Under the pieces are notes generated by a model that did not search any database, was not told the DNA's origin, and was given only the letters and a program-made list of their open reading frames with translations. Of a stretch of DNA of 49,512 bases, positions 1 to 7,465 are shown piece by piece (positions within the stretch are counted from its first letter, which is position 1; each line of letters opens with the position of its first letter). Where the stretch lies: positions 1-49,512 of the forward strand of contig CAYFRD010000007.1 in NCBI GenBank assembly GCA_964345555.1. The letters run 5' to 3'. This DNA comes from Peptoniphilus_E sp964345555. Lineage in GTDB: Bacteria; Bacillota; Clostridia; Tissierellales; Peptoniphilaceae. The translations under genes and the position numbers were made by a program.

Positions 1-21
1 ATATATTGTCTTTTTGTCTTG

Positions 22-108
22 TGTCAAGTACTTTTTTTGTTTTTTATTTTAAAAAGTTCTTGATTAAGCTGACTTGATTATAATAACATCTTGATACTTT
101 TATGTCAA
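22..108 (-). promoter_or_regulatory. Tandem sigma-A-like promoters reading out of the window
   Basis: Read on the minus strand, TTGACA at 103-108 and TATTAT at 80-85 are separated by exactly 17 bases. A second TTGACA lies at 22-27, with its -10 (TATAT...) running off the left edge. They presumably drive a gene left of the window. The second -35 sits inside the inverted repeat CTTGTGTCAAG (18-28), and three CTTGAT direct repeats lie at 59-64, 73-78 and 90-95, so an operator is plausible. The first promoter overlaps the 3' end of the LuxR-type gene. Confidence 0.6.
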
Positions 109-624
109 CATCAATTTACAAATTTTTATTAATTCTATTCTGCTTTTTACATTTATTTTTCTATACAGAGCTGTAAGGTTGTTTTTTACCGTACCTTCGC
201 TAAGATATAATTTTTTTGCGATTTCCGAATTTGTGCTGCCTGATATTATTTCGGATATCAAAAACTTTTGCCTTGCGTTTAAGTTTTGTAAGTATTCCTT
301 TGATTTTAATGCCTTTTCTTCGGCTTTTTTTATTTCTCTTGAGGAATAGCTTCGTCCTTGTTTTAAGGCTTCTATGGATTCTAAAAATTCAGATGTTGTT
401 GAGTATTCGGTTATTTTTATCTTAGCTACTGAAAATACTGCTTCTTCCACGCTCAAATATACTACTGCGGTTCTATCTCTGTCTGTGAATTTATCGGTTA
501 TTAGGTATTCGCCTCTTTTTACTTCATGGAGATTTTTTGCATAATATATTTCATGTTCTTGTTCAAGCAGCTTTGTTATCCCAAGTTTTAAAAAATCTTT
601 ATCTATTAATATCTTTATTTTCAT
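100..624 (-). CDS. LuxR-family DNA-binding regulator with atypical receiver-like N-terminus
   Basis: This 174-residue protein probably binds DNA as a transcription factor. Residues about 110-170 form a LuxR/GerE helix-turn-helix: LNARQKFLISEII, then SEIAKKLYLSEGTVKNNLTA, the classic recognition-helix pattern. The first 90 residues resemble a response-regulator receiver in length and in the opening strand-helix, but the acidic cluster and the phosphoacceptor context are not conserved, so phosphorylation is doubtful. It starts 7 bases after the stop of the LacI-type gene, so it is the last gene of the lipid kinase-LacI-LuxR operon. The ribosome binding site is weak (AAGAT), consistent with coupled translation. 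No partner kinase is seen nearby. Target genes are unknown; the gene left of the window, whose promoters begin inside this gene's end, is a candidate. Confidence 0.8.
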   Translation of the reverse strand: MKIKILIDKDFLKLGITKLLEQEHEIYYAKNLHEVKRGEYLITDKFTDRDRTAVVYLSVEEAVFSVAKIKITEYSTTSEFLESIEALKQGRSYSSREIKKAEEKALKSKEYLQNLNARQKFLISEIISGSTNSEIAKKLYLSEGTVKNNLTALYRKINVKSRIELIKICKLMLT

Positions 625-631
625 TTTTATC

Positions 632-1645
632 TTATTTATTAAGATTTTTTACTGTATCTCTTTTTAATATTCCTATGGGCAGTATAACTCTCTCGTCGGT
701 GTCTCTGGATTTCTTTTCTATCATTTTGAGAATTCTTCTGACTGCGACAGCTCCTATGTCATAATAGGATATTTTTACTGTGGTGAGTCTTGGTCTGTAA
801 ATATCTGTTATATCTGTTCCGCCGAATCCTGTGATGGATACATCATCAGGTACTTTTATCCCCTTGTCGGACAGATGGTTGATTATGTGTATTGCAATCT
901 CATCTTGAGTACAGAATAGGGCTGTGATCTTATCTGATACTACTTTATCTATGTCCTCAGATATTTTTTGGATTTCTTTTTCGCTTGAGCCCCCGGTGAA
1001 TATTATGTTTTCTTTTAAGCCGTATTCTTTAATTGCTCTTTTATATCCGTTGAGTTTATGCCTTTCTTCTGTTCTGTCTATATCCTTTTGTATTACTGCT
1101 GCTGCAATGTTTTTATGTCCCATTTTTATTAAGTATTTAACCATTTCGTAGCTTATTTCTTCATATTCTATCCTTACTGTCAGATTTTCTTCTATGTCAT
1201 AATATTTATTTATATCTATGTGGGGCATTTTGGATTCTTCCAGCTTATATATTAATTTTTGATTTAATTTGGAAGAAATTATTATTATACCTTCTACTTG
1301 TTTTTGCGCAAAGACCTTTGCAAGTTTCAGTTCCACTTCGGGATCTCCGTAGGAACACGAGAGAAGTATGTCATAACCGTACATTCTTCCTATTTCCTCT
1401 ACTCCCCTTAAAATTTTACTGACATAGGATGTCCCTATGTCATCAGCTATTATCCCTATTAAGTAGGATTTCCTCTTTACAAGGCTTCTGGCGACTTCAT
1501 TAGGGGTGTAATCAAGCACTTCAATGGCGCGAAGCACTCTTCTTCTTGCTTCCGGAGAAACGGGCTTTGAATCGTTAATTACTCTTGATACTGTTGATAT
1601 GGATACATCAGCCATTCTGGCTACGTCTTTTATTGTCGATGCCAA
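632..1645 (-). CDS. LacI-family transcriptional regulator
   Basis: A 337-residue sugar-type repressor. Residues 1-57 carry the LacI helix-turn-helix and hinge (TIKDVARMADVSISTVSRVI, then VRRVLRAIEVLDYTPNEVARSL-like spacing). The rest is a periplasmic-binding-protein-like effector domain starting at YLIGIIADD. The start is a TTG: GGAGGG lies six bases upstream of it, and the next in-frame codons match the family N-terminus exactly. It follows the lipid kinase by 12 bases and precedes the LuxR-type gene. No sugar transporter or catabolic gene is adjacent, so the effector cannot be guessed; it may act on the operon left of the window or be autoregulatory. Confidence 0.9.
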   Translation of the reverse strand: MASTIKDVARMADVSISTVSRVINDSKPVSPEARRRVLRAIEVLDYTPNEVARSLVKRKSYLIGIIADDIGTSYVSKILRGVEEIGRMYGYDILLSCSYGDPEVELKLAKVFAQKQVEGIIIISSKLNQKLIYKLEESKMPHIDINKYYDIEENLTVRIEYEEISYEMVKYLIKMGHKNIAAAVIQKDIDRTEERHKLNGYKRAIKEYGLKENIIFTGGSSEKEIQKISEDIDKVVSDKITALFCTQDEIAIHIINHLSDKGIKVPDDVSITGFGGTDITDIYRPRLTTVKISYYDIGAVAVRRILKMIEKKSRDTDERVILPIGILKRDTVKNLNK

Positions 1646-1657
1646 TAAAATCCCTCC

Positions 1658-2548
1658 TTACATTAATATTAAATTAAGTTCTTTTTCCAATATTTTAAAA
1701 GTCATCGGAAGTTTATTTGATTTTTCACCGTCAAGGTCAATTATCAAATCATTTTCAGAACTTATGGTTACTTCTTTGGTTTTAAATTGTTTTATCTTAT
1801 CTGTCTTAAATTGCGTTGAATCTATTAAATAACTCAATAAATTGGGAAATCCTTTAATGTCTATGTCCCTGATTATGAGCACATGAAGATATCCATCTTT
1901 CACATCAGCATTGGGTACTATATTTTTAAATCCGCCAACATAGCTTGAGTTCGATACTAAAAACAAGTCCAACTCCTCAGTTTCTTTGTATTCTTCGGAT
2001 TTAAATGTTATTTTAAATTTCTCTTTTTTACCCGTGTTGTATTTATAGAGCTCTTTGATCCCTTGTGCGTAATATGCCAATCTGCCAAATCTGTTTTTTA
2101 AATCGGTTTCAACTTCATAAGCTATATTTGTGAGCAGCCCCCCTGCAGCTACATTGGCGAAAACTCTATCATCTGCAAGCCCAATATCCACAGGTACTAC
2201 GTTGAAGTTTTTTATCATCTTATAAAATTTATTTGTGTCGTCAGGAATTTCCAACACATTTGCAAAATCATTTACCGTTCCGGCCTTGTATATAGCTAGA
2301 GGAATATTCCTTTTTGATCTGTAGATCCCGTTTACAACTTCATTTAAAGTTCCATCTCCTCCGACAGATACCAAAATGTCTTCTCCCTCGTCTTCCATGG
2401 CAAAATCCATGGCATCACCCTTGGACCTCGTAAATCTCAAGTCAATTTTATATCCGTCCTTGGAAAATAAATTCACCAGTTCATTTATCCTCTTTAAAGA
2501 CTGTTCCTTTCCTGAAATTGGATTGGCGATAAATTTAATTTTTTTCAT
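1658..2548 (-). CDS. Diacylglycerol/lipid kinase family protein (YegS/DgkB-like)
   Basis: This 296-residue enzyme belongs to the DAGK catalytic superfamily, which transfers ATP phosphate to diacylglycerol or a related lipid at the inner membrane face. Visible motifs are NPISGK (9-14) and the nucleotide-binding GGDGTLNEVVNG (63-74), followed by the beta-sandwich C-terminal half with DVKDGYLHVLII and IDLDGE. I chose the ATG at 2548 rather than the upstream ATG at 2560, because the upstream one is part of the GGAGG Shine-Dalgarno, which lies five bases before the second ATG. First gene of an operon with the LacI and LuxR regulators. Whether it recycles diacylglycerol (as DgkB does) or has another lipid substrate is not visible. 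Confidence 0.88.
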   Translation of the reverse strand: MKKIKFIANPISGKEQSLKRINELVNLFSKDGYKIDLRFTRSKGDAMDFAMEDEGEDILVSVGGDGTLNEVVNGIYRSKRNIPLAIYKAGTVNDFANVLEIPDDTNKFYKMIKNFNVVPVDIGLADDRVFANVAAGGLLTNIAYEVETDLKNRFGRLAYYAQGIKELYKYNTGKKEKFKITFKSEEYKETEELDLFLVSNSSYVGGFKNIVPNADVKDGYLHVLIIRDIDIKGFPNLLSYLIDSTQFKTDKIKQFKTKEVTISSENDLIIDLDGEKSNKLPMTFKILEKELNLILM

Positions 2549-2606
2549 TTTATCCTCCATATAACATATTTATATTATACAGGATTTTTAAAAAATTGTA
2601 TGATAA

Positions 2607-2634
2607 AGGCGAAATTTTATATAAAATTTCGCCT
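2607..2634 (-). terminator. Perfect 14-bp hairpin terminator
   Basis: AGGCGAAATTTTAT (2607-2620) is followed directly by its exact complement (2621-2634). On the minus strand it is followed by TTTATC. It lies just after the stop of the 163-residue membrane protein, so it ends the YtxH operon. Confidence 0.75.
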
Positions 2635-2651
2635 GAAGTGTTTATATTAAC

Positions 2652-3143
2652 TTATTTTGAAAATACTTGTTTAAGTGCCTCCAAAACTTCCTTTAAAATG
2701 TAAAAATAATCTACGATATTATTTGCACTTATGGATATCGTCTTAGATGTATCGGAAATTGTATCAGATACATTAGCTATGGTATTAGTAAGCTTGAGTG
2801 TGGTTTTATCCACATTCTTCGATATCCCGTCCACGGTATCGGACACAGAGCCGATCGCAAGGACAGCTTTCTCGACTTCCGGTTTCGCCTTGACCATAAT
2901 TTCAGAAACATCCCCACTTATCTTGTTGGCATTTGTTGATATACCAACTGCATTGCTGGTTAGTTCCGGCACCTTTTTAAAAGTATCGTCTATGACTCCT
3001 TGATTGGTTTCAAGGATTTTATCAACTTTCTTTAAAATCTCCAAAAAATTCTTTAGTACAAGAGCCAAGAATATCAATGCACCAGCTCCTGCAAGATAAA
3101 GAACTATAATAAGAAGATCTTGCAATGTTATAGTTGCTTGCAT
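2652..3143 (-). CDS. Membrane-anchored coiled-coil protein of unknown function
   Basis: A 163-residue protein with one N-terminal membrane helix (LLIIVLYLAGAGALIFLALVL, roughly residues 9-29) and a long Ser/Thr/Val-rich, heptad-like tail resembling the DUF948 type or methyl-accepting linkers (repeats such as ISKNVDKTTLKLTNTIANVS). I place the start at the ATG at 3143, since AGGAG lies eight bases upstream; a GTG at 3152 sits inside that site. It follows the YtxH-like gene by 11 bases. In Bacillota a DUF948 protein often neighbours ytxH, which supports a cell-envelope or stress-related role, but no enzymatic motif is present. Confidence 0.75.
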   Translation of the reverse strand: MQATITLQDLLIIVLYLAGAGALIFLALVLKNFLEILKKVDKILETNQGVIDDTFKKVPELTSNAVGISTNANKISGDVSEIMVKAKPEVEKAVLAIGSVSDTVDGISKNVDKTTLKLTNTIANVSDTISDTSKTISISANNIVDYFYILKEVLEALKQVFSK

Positions 3144-3154
3144 AATGCACACTC

Positions 3155-3679
3155 CTACTTATTCAATTCTTCATCAATTTTTTCTGAAGCTTCTTTTGAT
3201 TCTTCTTTGACTTTCTTTGCTCCTTCTTTAAGATCTTTTTTTACTTCTTCTGTAGATTTTTTTACATCTTTGGCCGCACCTTTAACTTCTTCCTTGATGT
3301 CTTCAGCACCTTCCTTCACTATGTCGCCGATTGCTTCAGCCTTTGTTTTTGCAACGGATACATTTTCATCAAATTCCGCTTTCTTTTCACCTAATTTATC
3401 CTTGAGATCCGCATAAGTCTTTTTGACTTGTTCACCTGCTTGTTGAGCCTTTACTTGAATATTGTCAGCTGCATCCTTGGAAAAAGCACTTACATTGTCT
3501 GCAGTTTCCTTAGCTTTTTCAGCTATTTCTTCCCTAGTTTCCTTGCCTGACTTAGGCGCAAATAAAAGTCCTAAAATCGCTCCTATAGATGCTCCGGTTA
3601 TTACCTTGCCTGCATCTTCAAGACCTCTTTTTCTTGCTGCTTCTCTTCTTTTTTCCTCAAAATAATCAAATAGTCCCAT
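3155..3679 (-). CDS. YtxH-like protein
   Basis: A 174-residue protein with the YtxH signature at residues about 26-50: a short hydrophobic stretch (GASIGAILGLLFAPKSGKET) with the diagnostic LLFAPKSGKETR. The C-terminal 120 residues are almost entirely charged Lys/Glu/Ala heptads, predicted to be a long amphipathic helix similar to LEA or apolipoprotein-like segments. YtxH proteins are associated with general stress in Bacillus; the biochemical role is not established. ATG start with AAGGAG nearby. It heads a two-gene operon with the membrane coiled-coil protein. Confidence 0.85.
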   Translation of the reverse strand: MGLFDYFEEKRREAARKRGLEDAGKVITGASIGAILGLLFAPKSGKETREEIAEKAKETADNVSAFSKDAADNIQVKAQQAGEQVKKTYADLKDKLGEKKAEFDENVSVAKTKAEAIGDIVKEGAEDIKEEVKGAAKDVKKSTEEVKKDLKEGAKKVKEESKEASEKIDEELNK

Positions 3680-4081
3680 GAGATCACTCCTTAACTTATT
3701 TAAATTGTCTATTGTTTATTTTCTTCTCAATTTATTACCCTCTAATGTGAATTTTCAATCATTAGCATGATAAAAAACTCCACAATGCCGTATTGCTTAT
3801 TAATTCAGACCCGCCCTCACTCAGTGTGGTTGACCTCATCTTGACCTCTAACTTCCACAATCTTGCGGCCTGTTATCCATCAAAAAATTTGGTTTCCCGG
3901 ATCTTTTATGTCGGTTGAATTAAATAAGTTTTTTTCGTACATCGCAGAGTATGCTTTTATTATATCGCAATTTCTCTCTTTATTCAAATATTCTGTATGT
4001 CCATATCATCTTAAATTTACAAATTTAGCTTTTAATATTCACATATTTATTATAATATAGTACTTGATGTAGGGGGAAATT
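3680..4081. other. 400-base gap between divergent operons, no gene recognised
   Basis: It holds the ytxH leader on the left and, on the right, the nadK promoter (TATAAT at 4051-4056, with no good -35). The GC-richer middle (about 3780-3905) differs in composition from its flanks and could be a non-coding RNA or decayed repeat, but I could not fit a family. The + strand ORF at 3863-4060 lacks a ribosome binding site and looks accidental. Confidence 0.4.
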
Positions 4082-4885
4082 ATGAAAGAAAAATACATAA
4101 ATATTTTAATGAATTCCAATTTTGAATCCAAAAAAATTTCTAAAGAACTCATGAAAAAATTGTCAGACAGAGGATATAATCCCACTACAACTTTTTCAGA
4201 AAATGCCGAGCTCACCATCTGCATAGGAGGAGATGGAACATTTATACGATCCATTCACAAAAACAACTTCTCACAAATCCCAATGGTGGGAATTAACACC
4301 GGTCACCTGGGTTTCTATCAAGAAATAAGCCCTGACAAAATAGATGAATTTATAGATGACTACTCCAACGGAAACTACACCTTAGAAGAACTTAAAATCG
4401 TCGGAGCTGAAATCTTCACAAAGAACAGATCTCATATTCTGACAGGACTTAATGAAGTCGCTTTGAAGGCGAAAAATTCAAAAATAATTCACATGAACAT
4501 ATATATCAACAGAAACCACTTGGAAAAATTTTCGGGCGACGGAGTTTTAATCGCAACTCCATCGGGATCCACCGCCTATAACTTTTCTCTAAGAGGAGCA
4601 CTTGTACATCACTCCTTGGAAGTCATGCAACTTACACCCATAGCGCCCATCAACAGTGCAGCTTACCGCTCCCTTTCCAGCTCAATAGTGATTCCGGGTA
4701 ATTACATCATCTCCTTAATTCCCGAAAAAAGATATATAAATTCATCACTTGTACTTGTAGACGGTGAAGAATTTTTCTTCACCGGACTTAAAAAAATCAA
4801 CTTGAAGCTCTCCAATAAAAGCATAAAGAAGTTGATTTTCTCACAAGACTCATATTGGAACAACTTAAAAAGCAAATTTTTATAA
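4082..4885 (+). CDS. nadK: NAD kinase
   Basis: A 267-residue cytoplasmic enzyme that phosphorylates NAD to NADP. The two family motifs are clear: GGDGTF at 49-54 and TPSGSTAY at 159-166, with the NE pair (124-125) that binds the nicotinamide ribose. The length is normal. The ATG has AGGGGG five bases upstream. Monocistronic: own promoter, then a strong terminator at 4892-4924. NadK often neighbours tlyA and recN; here it is alone. With nadE at 46 kb the window encodes two late steps of NAD(P) synthesis. Confidence 0.95.
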   Translation: MKEKYINILMNSNFESKKISKELMKKLSDRGYNPTTTFSENAELTICIGGDGTFIRSIHKNNFSQIPMVGINTGHLGFYQEISPDKIDEFIDDYSNGNYTLEELKIVGAEIFTKNRSHILTGLNEVALKAKNSKIIHMNIYINRNHLEKFSGDGVLIATPSGSTAYNFSLRGALVHHSLEVMQLTPIAPINSAAYRSLSSSIVIPGNYIISLIPEKRYINSSLVLVDGEEFFFTGLKKINLKLSNKSIKKLIFSQDSYWNNLKSKFL

Positions 4886-4891
4886 TTTATT

Positions 4892-4924
4892 AAAGACCGG
4901 CATATCAAAATGTCGGTCTTTTTT
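4892..4924 (+). terminator. Rho-independent terminator of nadK
   Basis: AAAGACCGGCAT (4892-4903) pairs with ATGTCGGTCTTT (4910-4921), with one mismatch. The hairpin is followed by a run of T. Confidence 0.85.
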
Positions 4925-4989
4925 GTCATTATCCTGTAATCGGCAAGCAAATATTAGAGCTATCATTTGCATAAACTCAATGTTTAATA

Positions 4990-5026
4990 TATATCGGGCG
5001 AGCATAGGCGCCCGCCCCTACAAAAA
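4990..5026 (+). repeat. Short copy of a dispersed GC-rich hairpin unit
   Basis: A GC-rich imperfect hairpin (GGGCG...GCCC) ending in CCCCTAC stands out of AT-rich DNA. The same hairpin-plus-CCCTAC design occurs in the longer repeats at 29970-30226 and 34910-35130, so this looks like a minimal member of the same intergenic family. Confidence 0.45.
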
Positions 5027-5038
5027 ATATAAAAATTA

Positions 5039-5060
5039 CCCCACATATTGATATGTGGGG
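5039..5060 (-). terminator. Terminator of the cysS-rae1 operon
   Basis: CCCCACATAT (5039-5048) pairs perfectly with ATATGTGGGG (5051-5060). U-rich tracts lie on both sides, so it may act bidirectionally. It lies 9 bases after the rae1 stop. Confidence 0.75.
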
Positions 5061-5069
5061 TTTTATTGA

Positions 5070-5597
5070 TTATTCAATTTTATCCTTGAGTTTGCTGAGC
5101 ATTTCCAATGTTTTGTCGTCAAGGCTCACTATTTTGGTGGGGACATTGCTAGTCTGTATATTTTTTTTGACCTTGTTCATTACAGTGTAAACTTCTAATT
5201 CGAATTCCCTGGCGGATATCCTGGATCCTCCTCTTGAGAGTATGATCTGCTGTTCAATATTGTCCGATGTGGCAACTCTTATTCTCCTGACTCTGCCTAT
5301 TTCGTCCAGTTCTTTTTCTATGAAGTGATCTGCTGTTTCCAACTCCTTGGTAAATACGACTTTTATCCCTTTGTAATCATAGATGGCGCCCGCTGATTTC
5401 TTGACCATGTATCCATCAAATACAAGTATGATCTTTTCATGGGTCAAGTGGGCATATTCAGCCAGTATATCAGCGAGTTTCAACCTACGATCTTCCAACT
5501 CACCTTTAAAGTTTTTGAAGACATCCCAGTAATTCATTATATTGTAACCATCTACAAAGATGTATTCGCTGTCTTTTTTATATCGCAGTTGTTTCAT
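5070..5597 (-). CDS. rae1: NYN-domain ribosome-associated endonuclease (YacP/Rae1 family)
   Basis: A 175-residue protein of the YacP/Rae1 family. In Bacillus subtilis Rae1 cleaves mRNA in the ribosomal A site. The PIN-like acidic residues are visible: D16 in FVDGYNI, D61 in LVFDGY, D90 in TADHFIE, and D112 in VATSDNIEQ. The length is typical (about 170). The gene overlaps rlmB by 20 bases, as is common in Bacillota, where yacP follows rlmB. Last gene of the cysS operon. The ribonuclease role is inferred from the family. Confidence 0.88.
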   Translation of the reverse strand: MKQLRYKKDSEYIFVDGYNIMNYWDVFKNFKGELEDRRLKLADILAEYAHLTHEKIILVFDGYMVKKSAGAIYDYKGIKVVFTKELETADHFIEKELDEIGRVRRIRVATSDNIEQQIILSRGGSRISAREFELEVYTVMNKVKKNIQTSNVPTKIVSLDDKTLEMLSKLKDKIE

Positions 5598-6291
5598 TTT
5601 TTCTTTGAACTTCCGCCATCACTATGGAAGCAGCACAAGATACATTGAGAGAGTTTATTTTCCCGATCATGGGAATTGATATTATTACATCACAGTGTTT
5701 TTTAACTCCCGGAGATATTCCCTTGCCTTCGTTGCCGAGGACTATGGCTATTTTACCCTTCATGTCTGTTTTGTACAGGTTCTCTCCCTGCATATCCGCC
5801 CCGTAAATCCAATATCCTTCTTCTTTAAGTTTTTCAATTGCATTGGATATATTGCCTGCTATATGGACTTTTACATTGTCGATTGCTCCTGCCGATGTCT
5901 TGTAAACCACTTCATTCACATAGACGCTGTTATGCTTGGATATGATTATCCCGTTAAAACCCAAAGCTTCTGCCGATCTTGCTACGGCTCCCAAATTATG
6001 CGGGTCTTCAACCTTGTCCAGTATAACTATATTTTCGCCGATTAGTCCTTGCAATTCGCTGTACTTATATCCGCTTACAAGCGCTACGACTCCTTGATGA
6101 TTCCCTCTTGAGCTCAAAAAATCCAGTTTTGATTTGTTGACTTGTGCTATCAGCACTCCTTTTTCCTTTGCAAGTGCATATATTTTTTTGATGGAGCCTT
6201 CAGAATTCATTTTTTGAATGTAAATTTTATCGGCTTTGTCATTTTTTAAAACCTCAATTACAGGATTTCTGCCATATACATATTCTTCCAT
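5578..6291 (-). CDS. rlmB: 23S rRNA 2'-O-ribose methyltransferase (RlmB/TrmH family)
   Basis: A 237-residue SPOUT methyltransferase. Motifs: substrate-binding N-domain (YGRNPVIEVL, 6-15), DPHNLGAVARSAEA (96-109), LGNEGKG (185-191) and IPMIGKINSLNVS (206-218), the trefoil-knot SAM site. RlmB methylates G2251 of 23S rRNA in Escherichia coli; the Bacillus homologue YacO is equivalent. It starts 2 bases after thyX ends and overlaps rae1. Its order mrnC-(thyX)-rlmB-rae1 matches the conserved Bacillus cysS-mrnC-yacO-yacP cluster. Confidence 0.93.
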   Translation of the reverse strand: MEEYVYGRNPVIEVLKNDKADKIYIQKMNSEGSIKKIYALAKEKGVLIAQVNKSKLDFLSSRGNHQGVVALVSGYKYSELQGLIGENIVILDKVEDPHNLGAVARSAEALGFNGIIISKHNSVYVNEVVYKTSAGAIDNVKVHIAGNISNAIEKLKEEGYWIYGADMQGENLYKTDMKGKIAIVLGNEGKGISPGVKKHCDVIISIPMIGKINSLNVSCAASIVMAEVQRKNETTAI

Positions 6292-6293
6292 GA

Positions 6294-7052
6294 TTAAAGT
6301 CCTTTAAAGAATTCCCTCATTTCAGCCTGTCTGCCGCAAGACATCGCCCCTTCTTGGCAAGGACCGTTTACGCAGGAAGGTCCACAGTCTGCAAAGAGAA
6401 TCGGTGCAACTTTCTTGCATTGTCTCAGCATTTCAATGGCTACTTCTCTTATTTCCCATTGTGCTCTGGTGCAAGTTCTAAGTTCAAAGAAGTGAATCAG
6501 TGTTCTCACGTTCATAGTGAAGACGATTTTTGTTTCGCAAGCGTTGGGAAATACGTATCTTGCATCTTCAATTGATTCTTTTTCAACTTTTTTTCTGGCC
6601 TTTTTCTCATCCATGCCGCCCGCTATTAATTCCTTGGCTTTTTCAGTTATGAGGATATCAGTCAATTTTTGATAGGCTTGTGCATCTTGTTCCATGGATT
6701 CTATGAATATCTTCTTGGCTTCTTCATTTTCTGCGATTTTGGGCGGAATTATATATTCAAAGTTGTCTAATCTTACATATCTTTGAGATTGTTGAGAGTA
6801 GGATGCTATTCTGTGTCTTACCAGTTGGTGGCTAAACGATCTGGATACTCCTTCCACCGCAAAGGTAAAGTATGAGTGCTCCAATGGTGAAGCATGAGAA
6901 AAACTCATTAGCAGTTTTAAAAATTTATCTCTGCTTTCCGGTGTCATTTTTTCTTTTATTTCATCTACTCCTACCGGAGAATAACAAAGCTTTGCAGCTT
7001 GAGCGATAAGTTCTTCAGGATTAGGGGTATGAGCTATAATTTCAACTTTCAT
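6294..7052 (-). CDS. thyX: FAD-dependent thymidylate synthase
   Basis: A 252-residue flavoenzyme making dTMP from dUMP with methylenetetrahydrofolate as methyl donor and NAD(P)H. The diagnostic ThyX motif RHRX7S is present at 79-89, in QLVRHRIASYSQQSQRYV. The upstream SHASPLEH (52-59) and the C-terminal arginine-rich region (ELRTCTRAQWEIRE) also fit. ATG overlaps the mrnC stop by 4 bases (ATGA). ThyX inside the cysS-mrnC-rlmB cluster is seen in several anaerobic Bacillota; no thyA occurs in the window. Confidence 0.95.
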   Translation of the reverse strand: MKVEIIAHTPNPEELIAQAAKLCYSPVGVDEIKEKMTPESRDKFLKLLMSFSHASPLEHSYFTFAVEGVSRSFSHQLVRHRIASYSQQSQRYVRLDNFEYIIPPKIAENEEAKKIFIESMEQDAQAYQKLTDILITEKAKELIAGGMDEKKARKKVEKESIEDARYVFPNACETKIVFTMNVRTLIHFFELRTCTRAQWEIREVAIEMLRQCKKVAPILFADCGPSCVNGPCQEGAMSCGRQAEMREFFKGL

Positions 7053-7465
7053 TTCAAGTCCTCCATGATTTTAAATAATTCTATTATTCTACTTCCTTCG
7101 TTCCTTAAATAAAGATAACCGAACAGGGATTCAAGTCCTGTCGCCATGCGGTAATCTGCAATTTTTGCATTTTTCGGTACTGTGTGGGAGTTGGCATTTC
7201 TGCCTCTTTTAAAGACGCCGAGTTCTTCTTCCGTCAATCGCTCCATAATGAGTTCCGATCCCTTTGCCTGCGCTTGTGCCTTTACATATTTTATTGCCTT
7301 TTTGTGCAACGTATTTACATTTTTATTGCCGCTGAGCACATAGAGTCGCACGAGTAGTTCGTAGACTGCATCTCCTACAAAGGCAAGGGATAGGGGCGAC
7401 AATTCCCTTATAGATTTGTCATCATATTGCCTTGCTATTTCGAGAAATTTTAAATTTTCTTCCAT
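7049..7465 (-). CDS. mrnC: Mini-ribonuclease 3
   Basis: A 138-residue protein, an RNase III catalytic domain without a dsRNA-binding domain. Mini-III matures 23S rRNA in Bacillus. The active-site signature is LAFVGDAVYELLVR (27-40, acidic D32 and E36) with RGRNANSHTVPKNAK further on. It overlaps cysS by 16 bases, the standard arrangement, and shares 4 bases with thyX. Length and context both match. Confidence 0.94.
   Translation of the reverse strand: MEENLKFLEIARQYDDKSIRELSPLSLAFVGDAVYELLVRLYVLSGNKNVNTLHKKAIKYVKAQAQAKGSELIMERLTEEELGVFKRGRNANSHTVPKNAKIADYRMATGLESLFGYLYLRNEGSRIIELFKIMEDLK

Noticed and set aside
3863..4060. 65-codon frame before nadK
   Set aside because: No ribosome site, runs into the nadK promoter, and composition is not coding.
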